A stretch of DNA of 55,979 nucleotides. It comes from JBJKSO01 sp046703825. GTDB lineage: Bacteria; Chloroflexota; Dormibacteria; Aeolococcales; Bog-877. The notes under the pieces are model-generated. The model saw only the letters and a list, made by a program, of their open reading frames with translations. It was not told the DNA's origin and did not search any database. The stretch lies in the NCBI GenBank assembly GCA_046703825.1, contig JBJKSO010000022.1:1-55979 (forward strand). The letters run 5' to 3'. Below are positions 36,256 to 44,485 of the stretch, in pieces. A program made the position numbers and the translations under genes. Within the stretch, counting starts at the first letter, position 1, and the number at the start of each line of letters is the position of its first letter.

Positions 36256-37080
36256 TTGCCTGAGCTACCCGAGGTCGAGACGATCGTCCGCGACCTGCGT
36301 CCGAAGCTGACCGGCGCCTCGGTCACCAGTGTCGACCTGCGCACCCCGGCTGTGCTGCGCTTTCCCGGTCCCGATCGCTTTGCCGCGGGGGTGGCGGGGG
36401 CAACCGTGGTGCGCCTGCGCCGGCGGGGAAAGTTCATCCACCTGCACCTCGACACCGAGGAGGACCTCGTGATCCACCTGGGAATGAGTGGCACTCTGAC
36501 CCTGGGCGAACCTGACCAACCGCTGGCTCCGCACACCCACCTGCGCCTGCGCCTGGGCGGGGCCGGAGAGCTGCGCTACCGCGATCCCCGGCGCTTCGGC
36601 CGGGTTCTGCTGGGCCGGCCAGGCCAGCTGCGCCGGGCGGGGGTGCTGCCGGAATTGGGGCCGGAGCCGCTCTCGCGCACTTTTCTGAGCAGCAGCCTGA
36701 ACCGGGTGCTGTCGGCTTCCCGCCGCCCGGTCAAGGCGGTACTTCTGGACCAGGCGGCCGTCGCTGGGTGCGGCAACATCTACGCGGACGAGGCCTGCTT
36801 TCTGGCTGCGGTGCGCCCTGACCGGCCGGCCTGCGAACTCGGCGCCGAGGAGCGTCAGCGGCTGCTGACGAGTCTGCCGCGGGTAATGCGCAAGGCGATC
36901 CGGGCGCGTGGCACCTCCTTCTCCGACTATCGCGATGGGTTCGGGGCACGCGGCGAGGCCTACGAGGGGCTGCTGGTCTACGGGCGGGCGGGGCAGCCAT
37001 GCCCGCGCTGTGGCGAGCCGCTCAGCGGAACGCGGCTGGCCGGGCGCTCCACCGTCTTCTGCCGGTGCTGCCAGCTGTGA
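36256..37080 (+). CDS. mutM: Formamidopyrimidine-DNA glycosylase MutM (Fpg)
   Basis: 274 residues. The TTG start at 36256 is fixed by the required N-terminus MPELPEVETIV, whose Pro becomes the catalytic residue after Met removal. Removes 8-oxoguanine and formamidopyrimidines and nicks abasic sites. Also visible are RRRGKFIHLHL (catalytic Lys), MSGTL, RRFGRVLLG, GCGNIYADEACF and the C-terminal zinc finger CPRCGEPL...CRCC. GTGA overlap with the glycosyltransferase. Confidence 0.97.
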   Translation: MPELPEVETIVRDLRPKLTGASVTSVDLRTPAVLRFPGPDRFAAGVAGATVVRLRRRGKFIHLHLDTEEDLVIHLGMSGTLTLGEPDQPLAPHTHLRLRLGGAGELRYRDPRRFGRVLLGRPGQLRRAGVLPELGPEPLSRTFLSSSLNRVLSASRRPVKAVLLDQAAVAGCGNIYADEACFLAAVRPDRPACELGAEERQRLLTSLPRVMRKAIRARGTSFSDYRDGFGARGEAYEGLLVYGRAGQPCPRCGEPLSGTRLAGRSTVFCRCCQL

Positions 37081-38171
37081 CCTCCAGGACCGAGGTCATC
37101 TCCTTCGACGACGCTCCCCCGATCGGCGGGCAGGGCCGCTACGTGCTGGCGCTCGAGCGGGAGCTCCCCGGGGTCGGCTTCGAGGTCGGAGTGCTGTCGC
37201 CCAAGCGCACCCCCTACGGGCCGATCAAAGTGCCCCGGCGGACGCGGCGAGCCCCGCTCGACTACTCGCTCTGGCTCCGTCGCCACGTGGACGATCTCGG
37301 CTCCAAGGTACGTCCGGACCTCTGGCACGCCCAAGGCGGCCCGGGTGGAGTGCTGATGCTGCGGCGCCCGCCGGGGGCGCCGCTGGTCTACACCGCCCAC
37401 CACACCTACCGCACCGCCCACGGGCGGGGCCTCAACGTCATGGCAATCGGATCCTTCGAGGCGCGGGGTTACCGGATGGCCAGCCGGGTGATCGCCGTCT
37501 CTCATTCCACTGCCGACTCCCTGATGGGGGACTCTGGTATCCCCAGGGAGAAGATCGTCGTGATCCCACCGGGAGTGGACACCGGCTGGTTCACTCCGCC
37601 GCCCGCCCCGGGAGCTGGGCGCCAGAGCATCCTCTTTGTCGGCCGCCTGGTTCCTGACAAGGGAGTGCAACACTTTGTTGCGCTCTTCCGCGAGTTGAGA
37701 CGCTCCATGCCCGACCTGGTGGCCGAGGTGATCGGGGAAGGAGTGCTGCGGCCGATCGCGGAGGGGGTGGCCGCCACCTTGGACGGCAGGCTGCGGGTGC
37801 CCGGCAGGGTGTCCGATCGGGATCTGCTGGAGGCTTACCGCCGGGCGCGCCTGCTGATCGTCCCGTCTCGCTACGAGGGGCTTGGCATCGTGGCGCTGGA
37901 GGCGCTCGCCTGCGGGACTCCGGTGGTGGCGCTGGAGGTTCCCGGCCTTCGGGACCTGCGGGGCGGCGGCGTGGTGCTGGTTTCGCCCGAGGACCCTCGA
38001 GCCCTGGGCCGCGCGGTGCGGGAGCTGCTGGCCAACCCCGCGCGCCTGCGGGAGCTGTCTCTGGAGGCGCGCCAGCGGGCCGAGGACGACTTCAGCTGGC
38101 GAGTGCTGGCGCCCCGGATCGCCGACGTCTACCGCTCCGCGCTGGACTCCAGCTCGAGCCAGTCCGCGTAG
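37077..38171 (+). CDS. GT4-family glycosyltransferase
   Basis: 364 residues from GTG 37077 (GTGA overlap with mutM); the longer frame starting inside mutM is an overlap artefact. GT-B fold: N-terminal FDDAPPIGGQGRYVLALEREL acceptor loop, SILFVGRLVPDKGVQHFV, and the C-terminal donor site SRYEGLGIVALEALACGTPVV with the E-x7-E pair. Likely transfers a sugar from a nucleotide or phosphate donor to a lipid or small acceptor; not defined. Its 3' end overlaps the convergent ABC-F gene by 43 bases. Confidence 0.9.
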   Translation: MTSRTEVISFDDAPPIGGQGRYVLALERELPGVGFEVGVLSPKRTPYGPIKVPRRTRRAPLDYSLWLRRHVDDLGSKVRPDLWHAQGGPGGVLMLRRPPGAPLVYTAHHTYRTAHGRGLNVMAIGSFEARGYRMASRVIAVSHSTADSLMGDSGIPREKIVVIPPGVDTGWFTPPPAPGAGRQSILFVGRLVPDKGVQHFVALFRELRRSMPDLVAEVIGEGVLRPIAEGVAATLDGRLRVPGRVSDRDLLEAYRRARLLIVPSRYEGLGIVALEALACGTPVVALEVPGLRDLRGGGVVLVSPEDPRALGRAVRELLANPARLRELSLEARQRAEDDFSWRVLAPRIADVYRSALDSSSSQSA

Positions 38172-39952
38172 GCGTGCTCCAGCTCCGCCGCCACCGCCTG
38201 GAACTCCCTCACCAGCTCCGGTTCCTGCCCGTCACGGTAGCTGGCGGGGTCGGCCAGCCGCGCCTCCAGCTGGCTGCGCCGCTGTTCCAGCCGCTGGATC
38301 GAGCGCTCCGTGGCCCGCGGCGAGCGGCGGGGCTCTCGCTTCGGCGGGCGCCGCGGCTCCCGCGGCGGCGGGGATGGAGGCTGGTTCTGGTGGGTGGCGG
38401 ACCCTGGCCGCAGCTCGCCGTCGATCACCTCCAGTACCCGGGTGGCCACTGATTCGACGAAGTAGCGATCGTGCGAGATGAGCACGACCGCGCCCGGGAA
38501 GGCGCTCAGAGCCGCCTCCAGCACCTCCTGGGAGGGAATGTCCAGGTGGTTGGTGGGCTCATCCAGCAGCAGGCAGTTGGCATCATCCATCCCGAGCCGG
38601 GCCAGCGCCACCCTTGCCTTCTCGCCGCCGGAGAGGTCCGCGAGCCGCGCGTGTGCTCGCTCTCCGCTGAAGAGCATGGCACCCAGCACGCTGCGCGCCC
38701 GCTCCGGCAGCGTCCCCGGGTGGTCGTCGAGCAGGGTATCCAGGATCGAGCGCTCGGGGTCGAGGTCGCCGAAGTCCTGGCGGTAAAGCCGCAGCCGGGA
38801 GCGGGCGCCGCGGGTGACGCGGCCCGACATCGGCTCGAGATCGCCCGCGAGGGTGTGCAGCAGCGTGGTTTTGCCCGACCCGTTGGGGCCGAGGATTGCC
38901 AACCGCTCTCCGCGGCTGAGCACCAGGTCCGGCACCCGCAACAGGGGGATGCCGCCCCGTCCGCAGACGAGCGTCTCGGTACGCAGGACCACCTCGGCGC
39001 TGGAGGCGGCGTGGAGGACCAGATGCATCCGCCTGAGCTCGGTCGGCTCGGGAATGCGCTCCAGCCGGTCAAGCAGCGTTTGCCGGCCGCGCGCCTGCCG
39101 GGCCCGCTGGCCCGCCTTGTAGCGGCGGATGTAGTCCTCCTGGTGGCTGATGTGCGCTTGCTGCGCCTCCCAGGCCCTGCGCCAGCGCAGCCGCCGCTCC
39201 TGGCGCTGGCGCAGGTAGGCCCCGAAATTGCCGGCGTAGGTCTCCGTCCGGCCCGCCTCCAGTTCCACGATGCGGTTGCAGACACGGTCCAGCAGGCGCC
39301 GGTCGTGCGCGACCAGGCAGAGGGTCTTGACGTTCTGGAGCAGGTGCTGCTCCAGCCACTCGATAGCTGTGAGGTCCAGGTGGTTGGTGGGCTCGTCCAG
39401 CAGGAGCAGGTCGCTCTCCTGCAGGAGGAGCTTGCTGAGTTCCAGCCGCCGGATCTGGCCCACGCTCAGCTCGCGCGGCGAGCGCTGCTGCTCGGGCTCA
39501 CCCAGACCGAGGCCGCTCAACACCGCGCGGGCCCGCGATTCCAGGTCGTAACCGCCAAGACCTTCGTAGGCGGCCTGGCACTCACCGTAGCGGGTCAGCA
39601 CCCCTTCGCTGGCGTGGGCGGGGTCAGCCAGCAAGGCCTCCAGCTGGACCATCTCGTCGCGCAGATGGGAGATGTCGGTGCGACTGGCCATGGCCTCTCC
39701 CAGCACGGTCTCGGCCACTGGCTCGGGGGACTCCTGGGGTAGGTAGCTGACCAGAAGTCGGGGGCGGCGCTCGACTGTGCCCTGGGCCGCCGGCTCGATC
39801 CCGGCGAGCAGGGTCAGCAAACTGGACTTGCCCTCACCGTTGGCTCCCACCACCCCGATCCGGTCCCCGGGCTCGACGCTGAGCCCGAGTCCGGAGAAGA
39901 CCACCCGGTCGGCGTACTCGACGGCGACATCGGAGAGGGCGATCAGGGGCAT
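38129..39952 (-). CDS. ABC-F family ATPase
   Basis: 607 residues from ATG 39952 (MPLIALSDVAVEYADRV); an in-frame ATG at 39991 adds 13 unlikely residues. Two ATP-binding cassettes without membrane domains: Walker A GANGEGKSSLL and GPNGSGKTTLL, signatures LSVGQIRRL and LSGGEKARV, Walker B LLLDEPTNHLD twice. Between them is a basic linker (RRYKAGQRARQARGR), and the C-terminal ~80 residues are a Pro/Arg-rich spacer plus coiled coil. ABC-F proteins act on the ribosome in translation quality control or antibiotic resistance. Divergent from uvrB and convergent with the glycosyltransferase. Confidence 0.93.
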   Translation of the reverse strand: MPLIALSDVAVEYADRVVFSGLGLSVEPGDRIGVVGANGEGKSSLLTLLAGIEPAAQGTVERRPRLLVSYLPQESPEPVAETVLGEAMASRTDISHLRDEMVQLEALLADPAHASEGVLTRYGECQAAYEGLGGYDLESRARAVLSGLGLGEPEQQRSPRELSVGQIRRLELSKLLLQESDLLLLDEPTNHLDLTAIEWLEQHLLQNVKTLCLVAHDRRLLDRVCNRIVELEAGRTETYAGNFGAYLRQRQERRLRWRRAWEAQQAHISHQEDYIRRYKAGQRARQARGRQTLLDRLERIPEPTELRRMHLVLHAASSAEVVLRTETLVCGRGGIPLLRVPDLVLSRGERLAILGPNGSGKTTLLHTLAGDLEPMSGRVTRGARSRLRLYRQDFGDLDPERSILDTLLDDHPGTLPERARSVLGAMLFSGERAHARLADLSGGEKARVALARLGMDDANCLLLDEPTNHLDIPSQEVLEAALSAFPGAVVLISHDRYFVESVATRVLEVIDGELRPGSATHQNQPPSPPPREPRRPPKREPRRSPRATERSIQRLEQRRSQLEARLADPASYRDGQEPELVREFQAVAAELEHAYADWLELESSAER

Positions 39953-39988
39953 TGGGGAATCCCGTCGGAGCCGGTCGCGAGCCACTGC

Positions 39989-39994
39989 CATACT
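39989..39994 (+). promoter_or_regulatory. Candidate -10 of a leaderless uvrB transcript
   Basis: CATACT lies 6 bases before ATG 40001, with no Shine-Dalgarno. The first position departs from TANNNT. The same short region also has to serve the divergent ABC-F gene. Confidence 0.35.
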
Positions 39995-40000
39995 CCCGGC

Positions 40001-42034
40001 ATGCGGCGCTTCTCACTCCAGGCACCCTTCGCGCCCACCGGCGACCAGCCCGAGGCCATCGATCGGCTGGTGGACGGGCTGGAGCGGGGGGACGAGCACC
40101 AGGTGCTCCTGGGGGTGACCGGCAGCGGCAAGACTTTCACCATCTCCAATGTCATTGGTCGGGTTCAGCGACCGGTTCTGGTGCTGAGCCCCAATAAGAC
40201 CTTGGCGGCTCAGCTCTGGGCCGAGTTCAAGGCGTTCTTTCCGGAGAACGCCGTGGAGTACTTCGTCTCCTACTACGACTATTACCAGCCCGAGGCCTAC
40301 ATCCCGCGCACGGACACCTACATCGAGAAGGATTCGTCCCGCAACGAGGAGATCGACAGGCTGCGCAACGCGGCGACCCGTTCGCTGTTGACCCGGCGCG
40401 ACGTCATCGTGGTTGCCTCGGTCTCCTGCATTTACGGCGTCGGTTCACCAGAAGACTACATCGGAGAGTCAATCCAGCTGCGGCGGGGCCATGGCCTGCG
40501 TCGCGACATGCTCCTGCGCAAGCTGGCCGACCTGCAGTACACGCGCAACGACATCGACTTCGGGCGCAGCCGCTTCCGGGTGCGCGGAGACGTGGTCGAC
40601 GTCCAGCCGGCCTACGAGGAGGTGGCCAGCCGGATTGAGTTCTTCGGCGACGAGATCGAGCGGATCGTGGAGTTCGACCCCCTGACCGGTGAGCTGCTCG
40701 ACGAGAAGGAGCAGCTGGACATATTCCCGGCCTCGCACTACGTCACCCCCCGGGACAAGCTGGAGCGAGCGCTGCGGGCGATCGAGGCCGAGCTCAGTGA
40801 GCGGGTGGCGGAGCTGGAGGGCCAGGGCAAGCTGCTGGAGGCACAGCGGCTGAGCCAGCGAACCATGTTCGACCTGGAGATGCTGCGCGAGACCGGTACC
40901 TGCGCCGGGGTGGAGAACTACTCCCGCCACCTGACCGGCCGGCAGGAGGGGGAGCGGCCCTACACCCTGATGGACTTCCTGCCTGAGGACACGCTCGTGA
41001 TCGTGGACGAGTCACATGTGGCCGTTCCCCAGATCGGCGGGATGTTCGGCGGCGATCGCTCGCGCAAGATTCCTTTGGTCGAGTACGGGTTCCGGCTTCC
41101 GTCGGCTCTGGACAACCGGCCGCTCACCTTCGCCGAGTGGGAGGACTCGACGCGCCAGCTGATCTACGTTTCCGCCACCCCCGGGCCCTACGAGCTCCGC
41201 CACGCCAGCGCGGTGGTGGAGCAGCTGATCCGGCCCACGGGTCTGCTCGACCCCCCCATGGAGGTACGCCGCACCAAGGGCCAGGTGGACGATCTGCTGG
41301 AGGAGCTTCGCAAGACCGCCGCCGCCGGCGAACGCACCCTGATCACCACCCTCACCAAGCGCATGGCCGAGGACCTCACCGACTACCTGCGCGAGGCGGG
41401 CGTCAAAGTCCAATACCTGCACTCCGATGTCGACACCCTGGAGCGGGTCGAGGTGATCCGCGACCTCCGTCTGGGCGTGTACGACGTGGTGGTCGGCATC
41501 AACCTGCTCCGCGAGGGCTTGGACCTCCCGGAGGTGAGCTTCATTGGAATCCTCGACGCCGACAAGGAGGGCTACCTCCGCGGCTACCGCTCCTTGATCC
41601 AGACCGCCGGCCGGGCGGCGCGGAACGTCCACGGCCACGTGGTGATGTACGCCGATCGCCTGTCGGAGGCCATGCAGCACGCGATCGAGGAGACCGATCG
41701 CCGGCGGAACCGCCAGCTCGAGTACAACCGTGTGCACGACATCACGCCCACCACCATCGTCAAGGCGATCCGCGAGCAGGAACAGGTCAGAGCCGAAATG
41801 CAGGAGGCGGCTGTGGAGTTCCAGCAGGTGGCGGGGCTGCCCCCCGACGAGCTGCTCCGACTCACGGTGGAGCTGGAGCGGGCGATGCACAAGGCGGCCA
41901 CCAACCTGGAGTTTGAGCGAGCCGCCCAGCTGCGGGACCGGCTCGTGGAACTGCGCCGCCTCCAAGACGGCGTCCGCCAGCCAGCGGCTGCGGGGCAGGG
42001 TCGCCGGCCGACGCGGCGGCGGCGCGGTCCGTAG
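40001..42034 (+). CDS. uvrB: Excinuclease ABC subunit B
   Basis: 677 residues. DNA damage verification helicase of nucleotide excision repair. Helicase motifs: GVTGSGKTFTISNV (Walker A), DESHV (II), the strand-separating beta-hairpin YYDYYQPEAYIP, VSATPGPYEL, INLLREGLDLPEVSF and QTAGRAARN. The C-terminal UVR domain (LERAMHKAATNLEFERAAQLRD) binds UvrC. ATG start 6 bases after a -10-like hexamer. Followed by about 235 bases without a gene. Confidence 0.98.
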   Translation: MRRFSLQAPFAPTGDQPEAIDRLVDGLERGDEHQVLLGVTGSGKTFTISNVIGRVQRPVLVLSPNKTLAAQLWAEFKAFFPENAVEYFVSYYDYYQPEAYIPRTDTYIEKDSSRNEEIDRLRNAATRSLLTRRDVIVVASVSCIYGVGSPEDYIGESIQLRRGHGLRRDMLLRKLADLQYTRNDIDFGRSRFRVRGDVVDVQPAYEEVASRIEFFGDEIERIVEFDPLTGELLDEKEQLDIFPASHYVTPRDKLERALRAIEAELSERVAELEGQGKLLEAQRLSQRTMFDLEMLRETGTCAGVENYSRHLTGRQEGERPYTLMDFLPEDTLVIVDESHVAVPQIGGMFGGDRSRKIPLVEYGFRLPSALDNRPLTFAEWEDSTRQLIYVSATPGPYELRHASAVVEQLIRPTGLLDPPMEVRRTKGQVDDLLEELRKTAAAGERTLITTLTKRMAEDLTDYLREAGVKVQYLHSDVDTLERVEVIRDLRLGVYDVVVGINLLREGLDLPEVSFIGILDADKEGYLRGYRSLIQTAGRAARNVHGHVVMYADRLSEAMQHAIEETDRRRNRQLEYNRVHDITPTTIVKAIREQEQVRAEMQEAAVEFQQVAGLPPDELLRLTVELERAMHKAATNLEFERAAQLRDRLVELRRLQDGVRQPAAAGQGRRPTRRRRGP

Positions 42035-42222
42035 CCGGGGTGGGGGTTCCGACCGGCTCCAGCCAGTAGTCGTCGATGTCGGAGCCCCGCGGCTGTCGTC
42101 GGTCGCCGGGGGCTCGGGGTAGGTGATCGAGGTGGGAGCGCCCGGGCGAGCGGCCGCTGATCTCCCGCGGTCTGACAACGGCGGCGCGTGATCAGGAGCA
42201 GGGCGGTGGCGCGTACGGCTGC

Positions 42223-42252
42223 TAGTCTCCCGAGAAGACGGGTCTTGCCCGT
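42223..42252 (+). promoter_or_regulatory. OsmC-family gene promoter and leader hairpin
   Basis: TAGTCT (42223-42228) is a likely -10, followed by a small hairpin ACGGG-TCTTG-CCCGT (42238-42252) and then AAGGGAGG and ATG 42270. No good -35 is seen. Confidence 0.4.
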
Positions 42253-42269
42253 GAAGGGAGGTTAGCGAG

Positions 42270-42701
42270 ATGCCAGTACGGACGGCGCACGTCACCTGGG
42301 CGGACAGCGAGCAGCGCGGCGGGGGTCGGATCGAGACCGAGAGTGGGACCATCAAGGCCGACTACTCCTGGGACGCCAGGTTCGAGTCCGCCCCCGGAAC
42401 CAACCCCGAGGAGCTGTTGGGGGCATCGCTTGCCAGCTGCTTCACCATCGCCGTCTCCGCGCGCCTGCGCCAGCTCGGCAAGGTGCCCGAGCGGATGGAG
42501 ACCACCGCTTCGGTGCATCTGGATCGTGAGGAGTCTGGCTACCGCATCAGCCGGATCAATCTGGACTTGGTGGCCCACTCCGAGGCGTTGGAGCCGGAGG
42601 AGTTCCAGCAGGTGGCCCACGAGGCCAAGCTCTCCTGCCCCCTCTCCAAGGCGCTGGCCGGTACCGACATCTTCCTCGACGCCAGGCTGGTCAGCGGCTG
42701 A
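42270..42701 (+). CDS. OsmC/Ohr-family peroxiredoxin
   Basis: 143 residues, ATG with GGGAGG eight bases upstream. OsmC proteins reduce organic or lipid hydroperoxides with two cysteines. The first conserved Cys is in NPEELLGASLASCF and the second in KLSCPLSKAL, and DYSWDARFE fits the OsmC N-terminal region. Overlaps the 3' end of the convergent amidase gene by 11 bases. Confidence 0.92.
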   Translation: MPVRTAHVTWADSEQRGGGRIETESGTIKADYSWDARFESAPGTNPEELLGASLASCFTIAVSARLRQLGKVPERMETTASVHLDREESGYRISRINLDLVAHSEALEPEEFQQVAHEAKLSCPLSKALAGTDIFLDARLVSG

Positions 42702-44151
42702 CCACCGGCCCTAGGGGGCTCGCCGTCCAGCCGTGCGCCGCCTCGATCTGGCTGGCCAACGCCAGCAGCAGCGGCTCGGAGTTTTGGGCACCGATTGCTT
42801 GCACGCCCAGGGGAATACCCTCGGCACTTAGCCCCAGCGGCAGCTGCGCGGCCGGCTGGCCCGTGATGTTGGCGAACGGCGTGAACGGTGAAAAGGCGTC
42901 GGCGCGGTCCATGACACTGGCCGGATCCTCGGCCGCGCTCTGGAACAGCTCCCCAACCCGCAGCGGCGGTTGGGCCAAGCTCGGGGTGAGCAGCACATCG
43001 TGCTCGTCCCAAAAGCGCAGCGCCTGACTGGCCTGGAACTGCATAAACACCGACATGACAAGGTACTCGGCGCCACCGATCTGATCCGCCAACTCCCCCA
43101 GGGCCTTGATGTGCGGCTCGACCAGGTCGGGGTCACCTCCCTGGACCGCCAGCCCTAGCACCGTGGCCCGCATGCCGACCGCCCAAAGGCCGCGAAACGC
43201 CGGTCCGGCTTGATCCGACTGCCAGCCGGGGTCAACCTGCTCGACTCGGTGTCCCAGCCCCGCCAACAACTCGGCGGCGGCGGCGACTGCCCGCTGGCAG
43301 TCCTCGGCCACCGGAACCGGGATGGGTGGCACCGTGGTCCAACCGATCCTGAGGGGTGTCTCCATCCTGAACGCACCAGCGGAGTAGGGGACGGGGAGCG
43401 ATCCCGGGGCACGCGGGCCCCGCCAGTCGGTGGCGACGTCCAGCAGCAGGGCTTGATCGGCCACGGTGCGGGTCAAAAAGCCCTCCACCGCCATGCCCCC
43501 CATGGCATCGCCGATCAAGTAGCCCGTCTCCATGAAGCCGCGACTGGGCTTGATCGTGAACAGTCCGCAGCAGGAGGCGGGGATGCGCAGGCTGCCGGCG
43601 CCGTCATTGCCGTGCGCTGCCGGGACCAGTCCGGCGGCGACCGCGGCAGCGGATCCACCGCTGGAGCCGCCGGCGGTCCGGCCGGGGGCGACGGGGTTCT
43701 CGGTCACCCCGTAGCGGAGATTCTCGGTCACCGGGATGGCGCCGAATTCGGGAAGGTTGGTCTTGCCGACCAGCAGCGCTCCGGCCGCGCGCAGCCGCCG
43801 GACCACGGGGGAGTCCTCGGGTGCCGGGATATCGGGAACCGCCCGTGATCCCTGACTGGTGGGGACCCCCGCCAGCGGGACGTTGTCCTTGATCGGGATC
43901 GGGACTCCCTCGAGCGGCCCCGCCTCGCCACGCAAAATCCGCGCCTCAGAAGCTCTTGCCTGCGCTCGCGCCTGTTCCTCCAGCACGCAGACGAAGGCAT
44001 TGAGGGGTGAAAGCTCCGAGATCCGCCCTAGACACAGCTCGAGCACCTCGCTGGGCGAGATCCGGCGCTGTCGGACCTGCTCGGCCAGCAGCGCCAGACC
44101 TGCGCTTAGCGGGTCGGCCAGACCATCCGCTGGCCAGGCTTTGGGTTCCAC
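42691..44151 (-). CDS. Amidase (amidase signature family)
   Basis: 486 residues, leftward. Lys-cisSer-Ser triad: Lys in PIPIKDNVPLAG, cis-Ser in TAGGSSGGSAAAVA, Ser in GNDGAGSLRIPAS. Hydrolyses an unidentified amide. It lacks the GatA-specific blocks seen in the 20801 gene, so it is a general amidase. The GTG start is 6 bases after a weak -10-like CAGACT (minus strand 44163-44158). Confidence 0.93.
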   Translation of the reverse strand: MEPKAWPADGLADPLSAGLALLAEQVRQRRISPSEVLELCLGRISELSPLNAFVCVLEEQARAQARASEARILRGEAGPLEGVPIPIKDNVPLAGVPTSQGSRAVPDIPAPEDSPVVRRLRAAGALLVGKTNLPEFGAIPVTENLRYGVTENPVAPGRTAGGSSGGSAAAVAAGLVPAAHGNDGAGSLRIPASCCGLFTIKPSRGFMETGYLIGDAMGGMAVEGFLTRTVADQALLLDVATDWRGPRAPGSLPVPYSAGAFRMETPLRIGWTTVPPIPVPVAEDCQRAVAAAAELLAGLGHRVEQVDPGWQSDQAGPAFRGLWAVGMRATVLGLAVQGGDPDLVEPHIKALGELADQIGGAEYLVMSVFMQFQASQALRFWDEHDVLLTPSLAQPPLRVGELFQSAAEDPASVMDRADAFSPFTPFANITGQPAAQLPLGLSAEGIPLGVQAIGAQNSEPLLLALASQIEAAHGWTASPLGPVVSR

Positions 44152-44250
44152 GTCTTCAGTCTGGCATCAGGAGGGTGGGCGCCTGCGGCCCGCCGTTGCT
44201 GCCCTGCCGACTGGGCGGTCGCGGCATGCGGTCCTGGCCAAGCCTGGACT

Positions 44251-44268
44251 ATCGAACAAGTGTACGAT
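44251..44268. promoter_or_regulatory. Candidate LexA SOS box
   Basis: ATCGAACAAGTGTACGAT is an 18-base dyad with mismatches only at one arm position and the centre. It contains CGAAC-N4-GTACG, one arm base away from the CGAAC-N4-GTTCG operator bound by LexA in Gram-positive and actinobacterial lineages. It lies 217 bases before uvrA and about 100 bases before the divergent amidase start. TACGAT inside it could also act as a -10. Confidence 0.6.
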
Positions 44269-44472
44269 ACGGCGGCTAGCCGGCGGACCACCCGGGCAGG
44301 ATCTTGCCGGCGGTGCTCCGAATCGACGGCGCTGCTCAAAAGTGCGGATTGGAGGTGGACGGGTTTTGGCGATGGGTGGACTCGGTGGGGTCTAAGCGGA
44401 GGGAAGGCGGGGTCGCAAGCCGGAGAGGCACCTGTGCCACCTGGGGTGGCAGGCGGCCACTCCGGAACTGGG

Positions 44473-44478
44473 TACGCT
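44473..44478 (+). promoter_or_regulatory. -10 element of a leaderless uvrA transcript
   Basis: TACGCT lies 7 bases before GTG 44486, with no Shine-Dalgarno. -35 not clear. Confidence 0.4.
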
Positions 44479-44485
44479 TCTAGCG

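Larger units (their letters stand above)
44152..44485. other. Intergenic region upstream of uvrA
   Basis: About 330 bases between the divergent amidase and uvrA genes. It holds the LexA-like dyad at 44251-44268, the weak amidase -10 and the uvrA -10. Open frames here lack motifs. Confidence 0.55.

Noticed and set aside
42035..42222. Minus-strand coding-like stretch between uvrB and OsmC
   Set aside because: No start, no motif, and it merges into the uvrB antisense.
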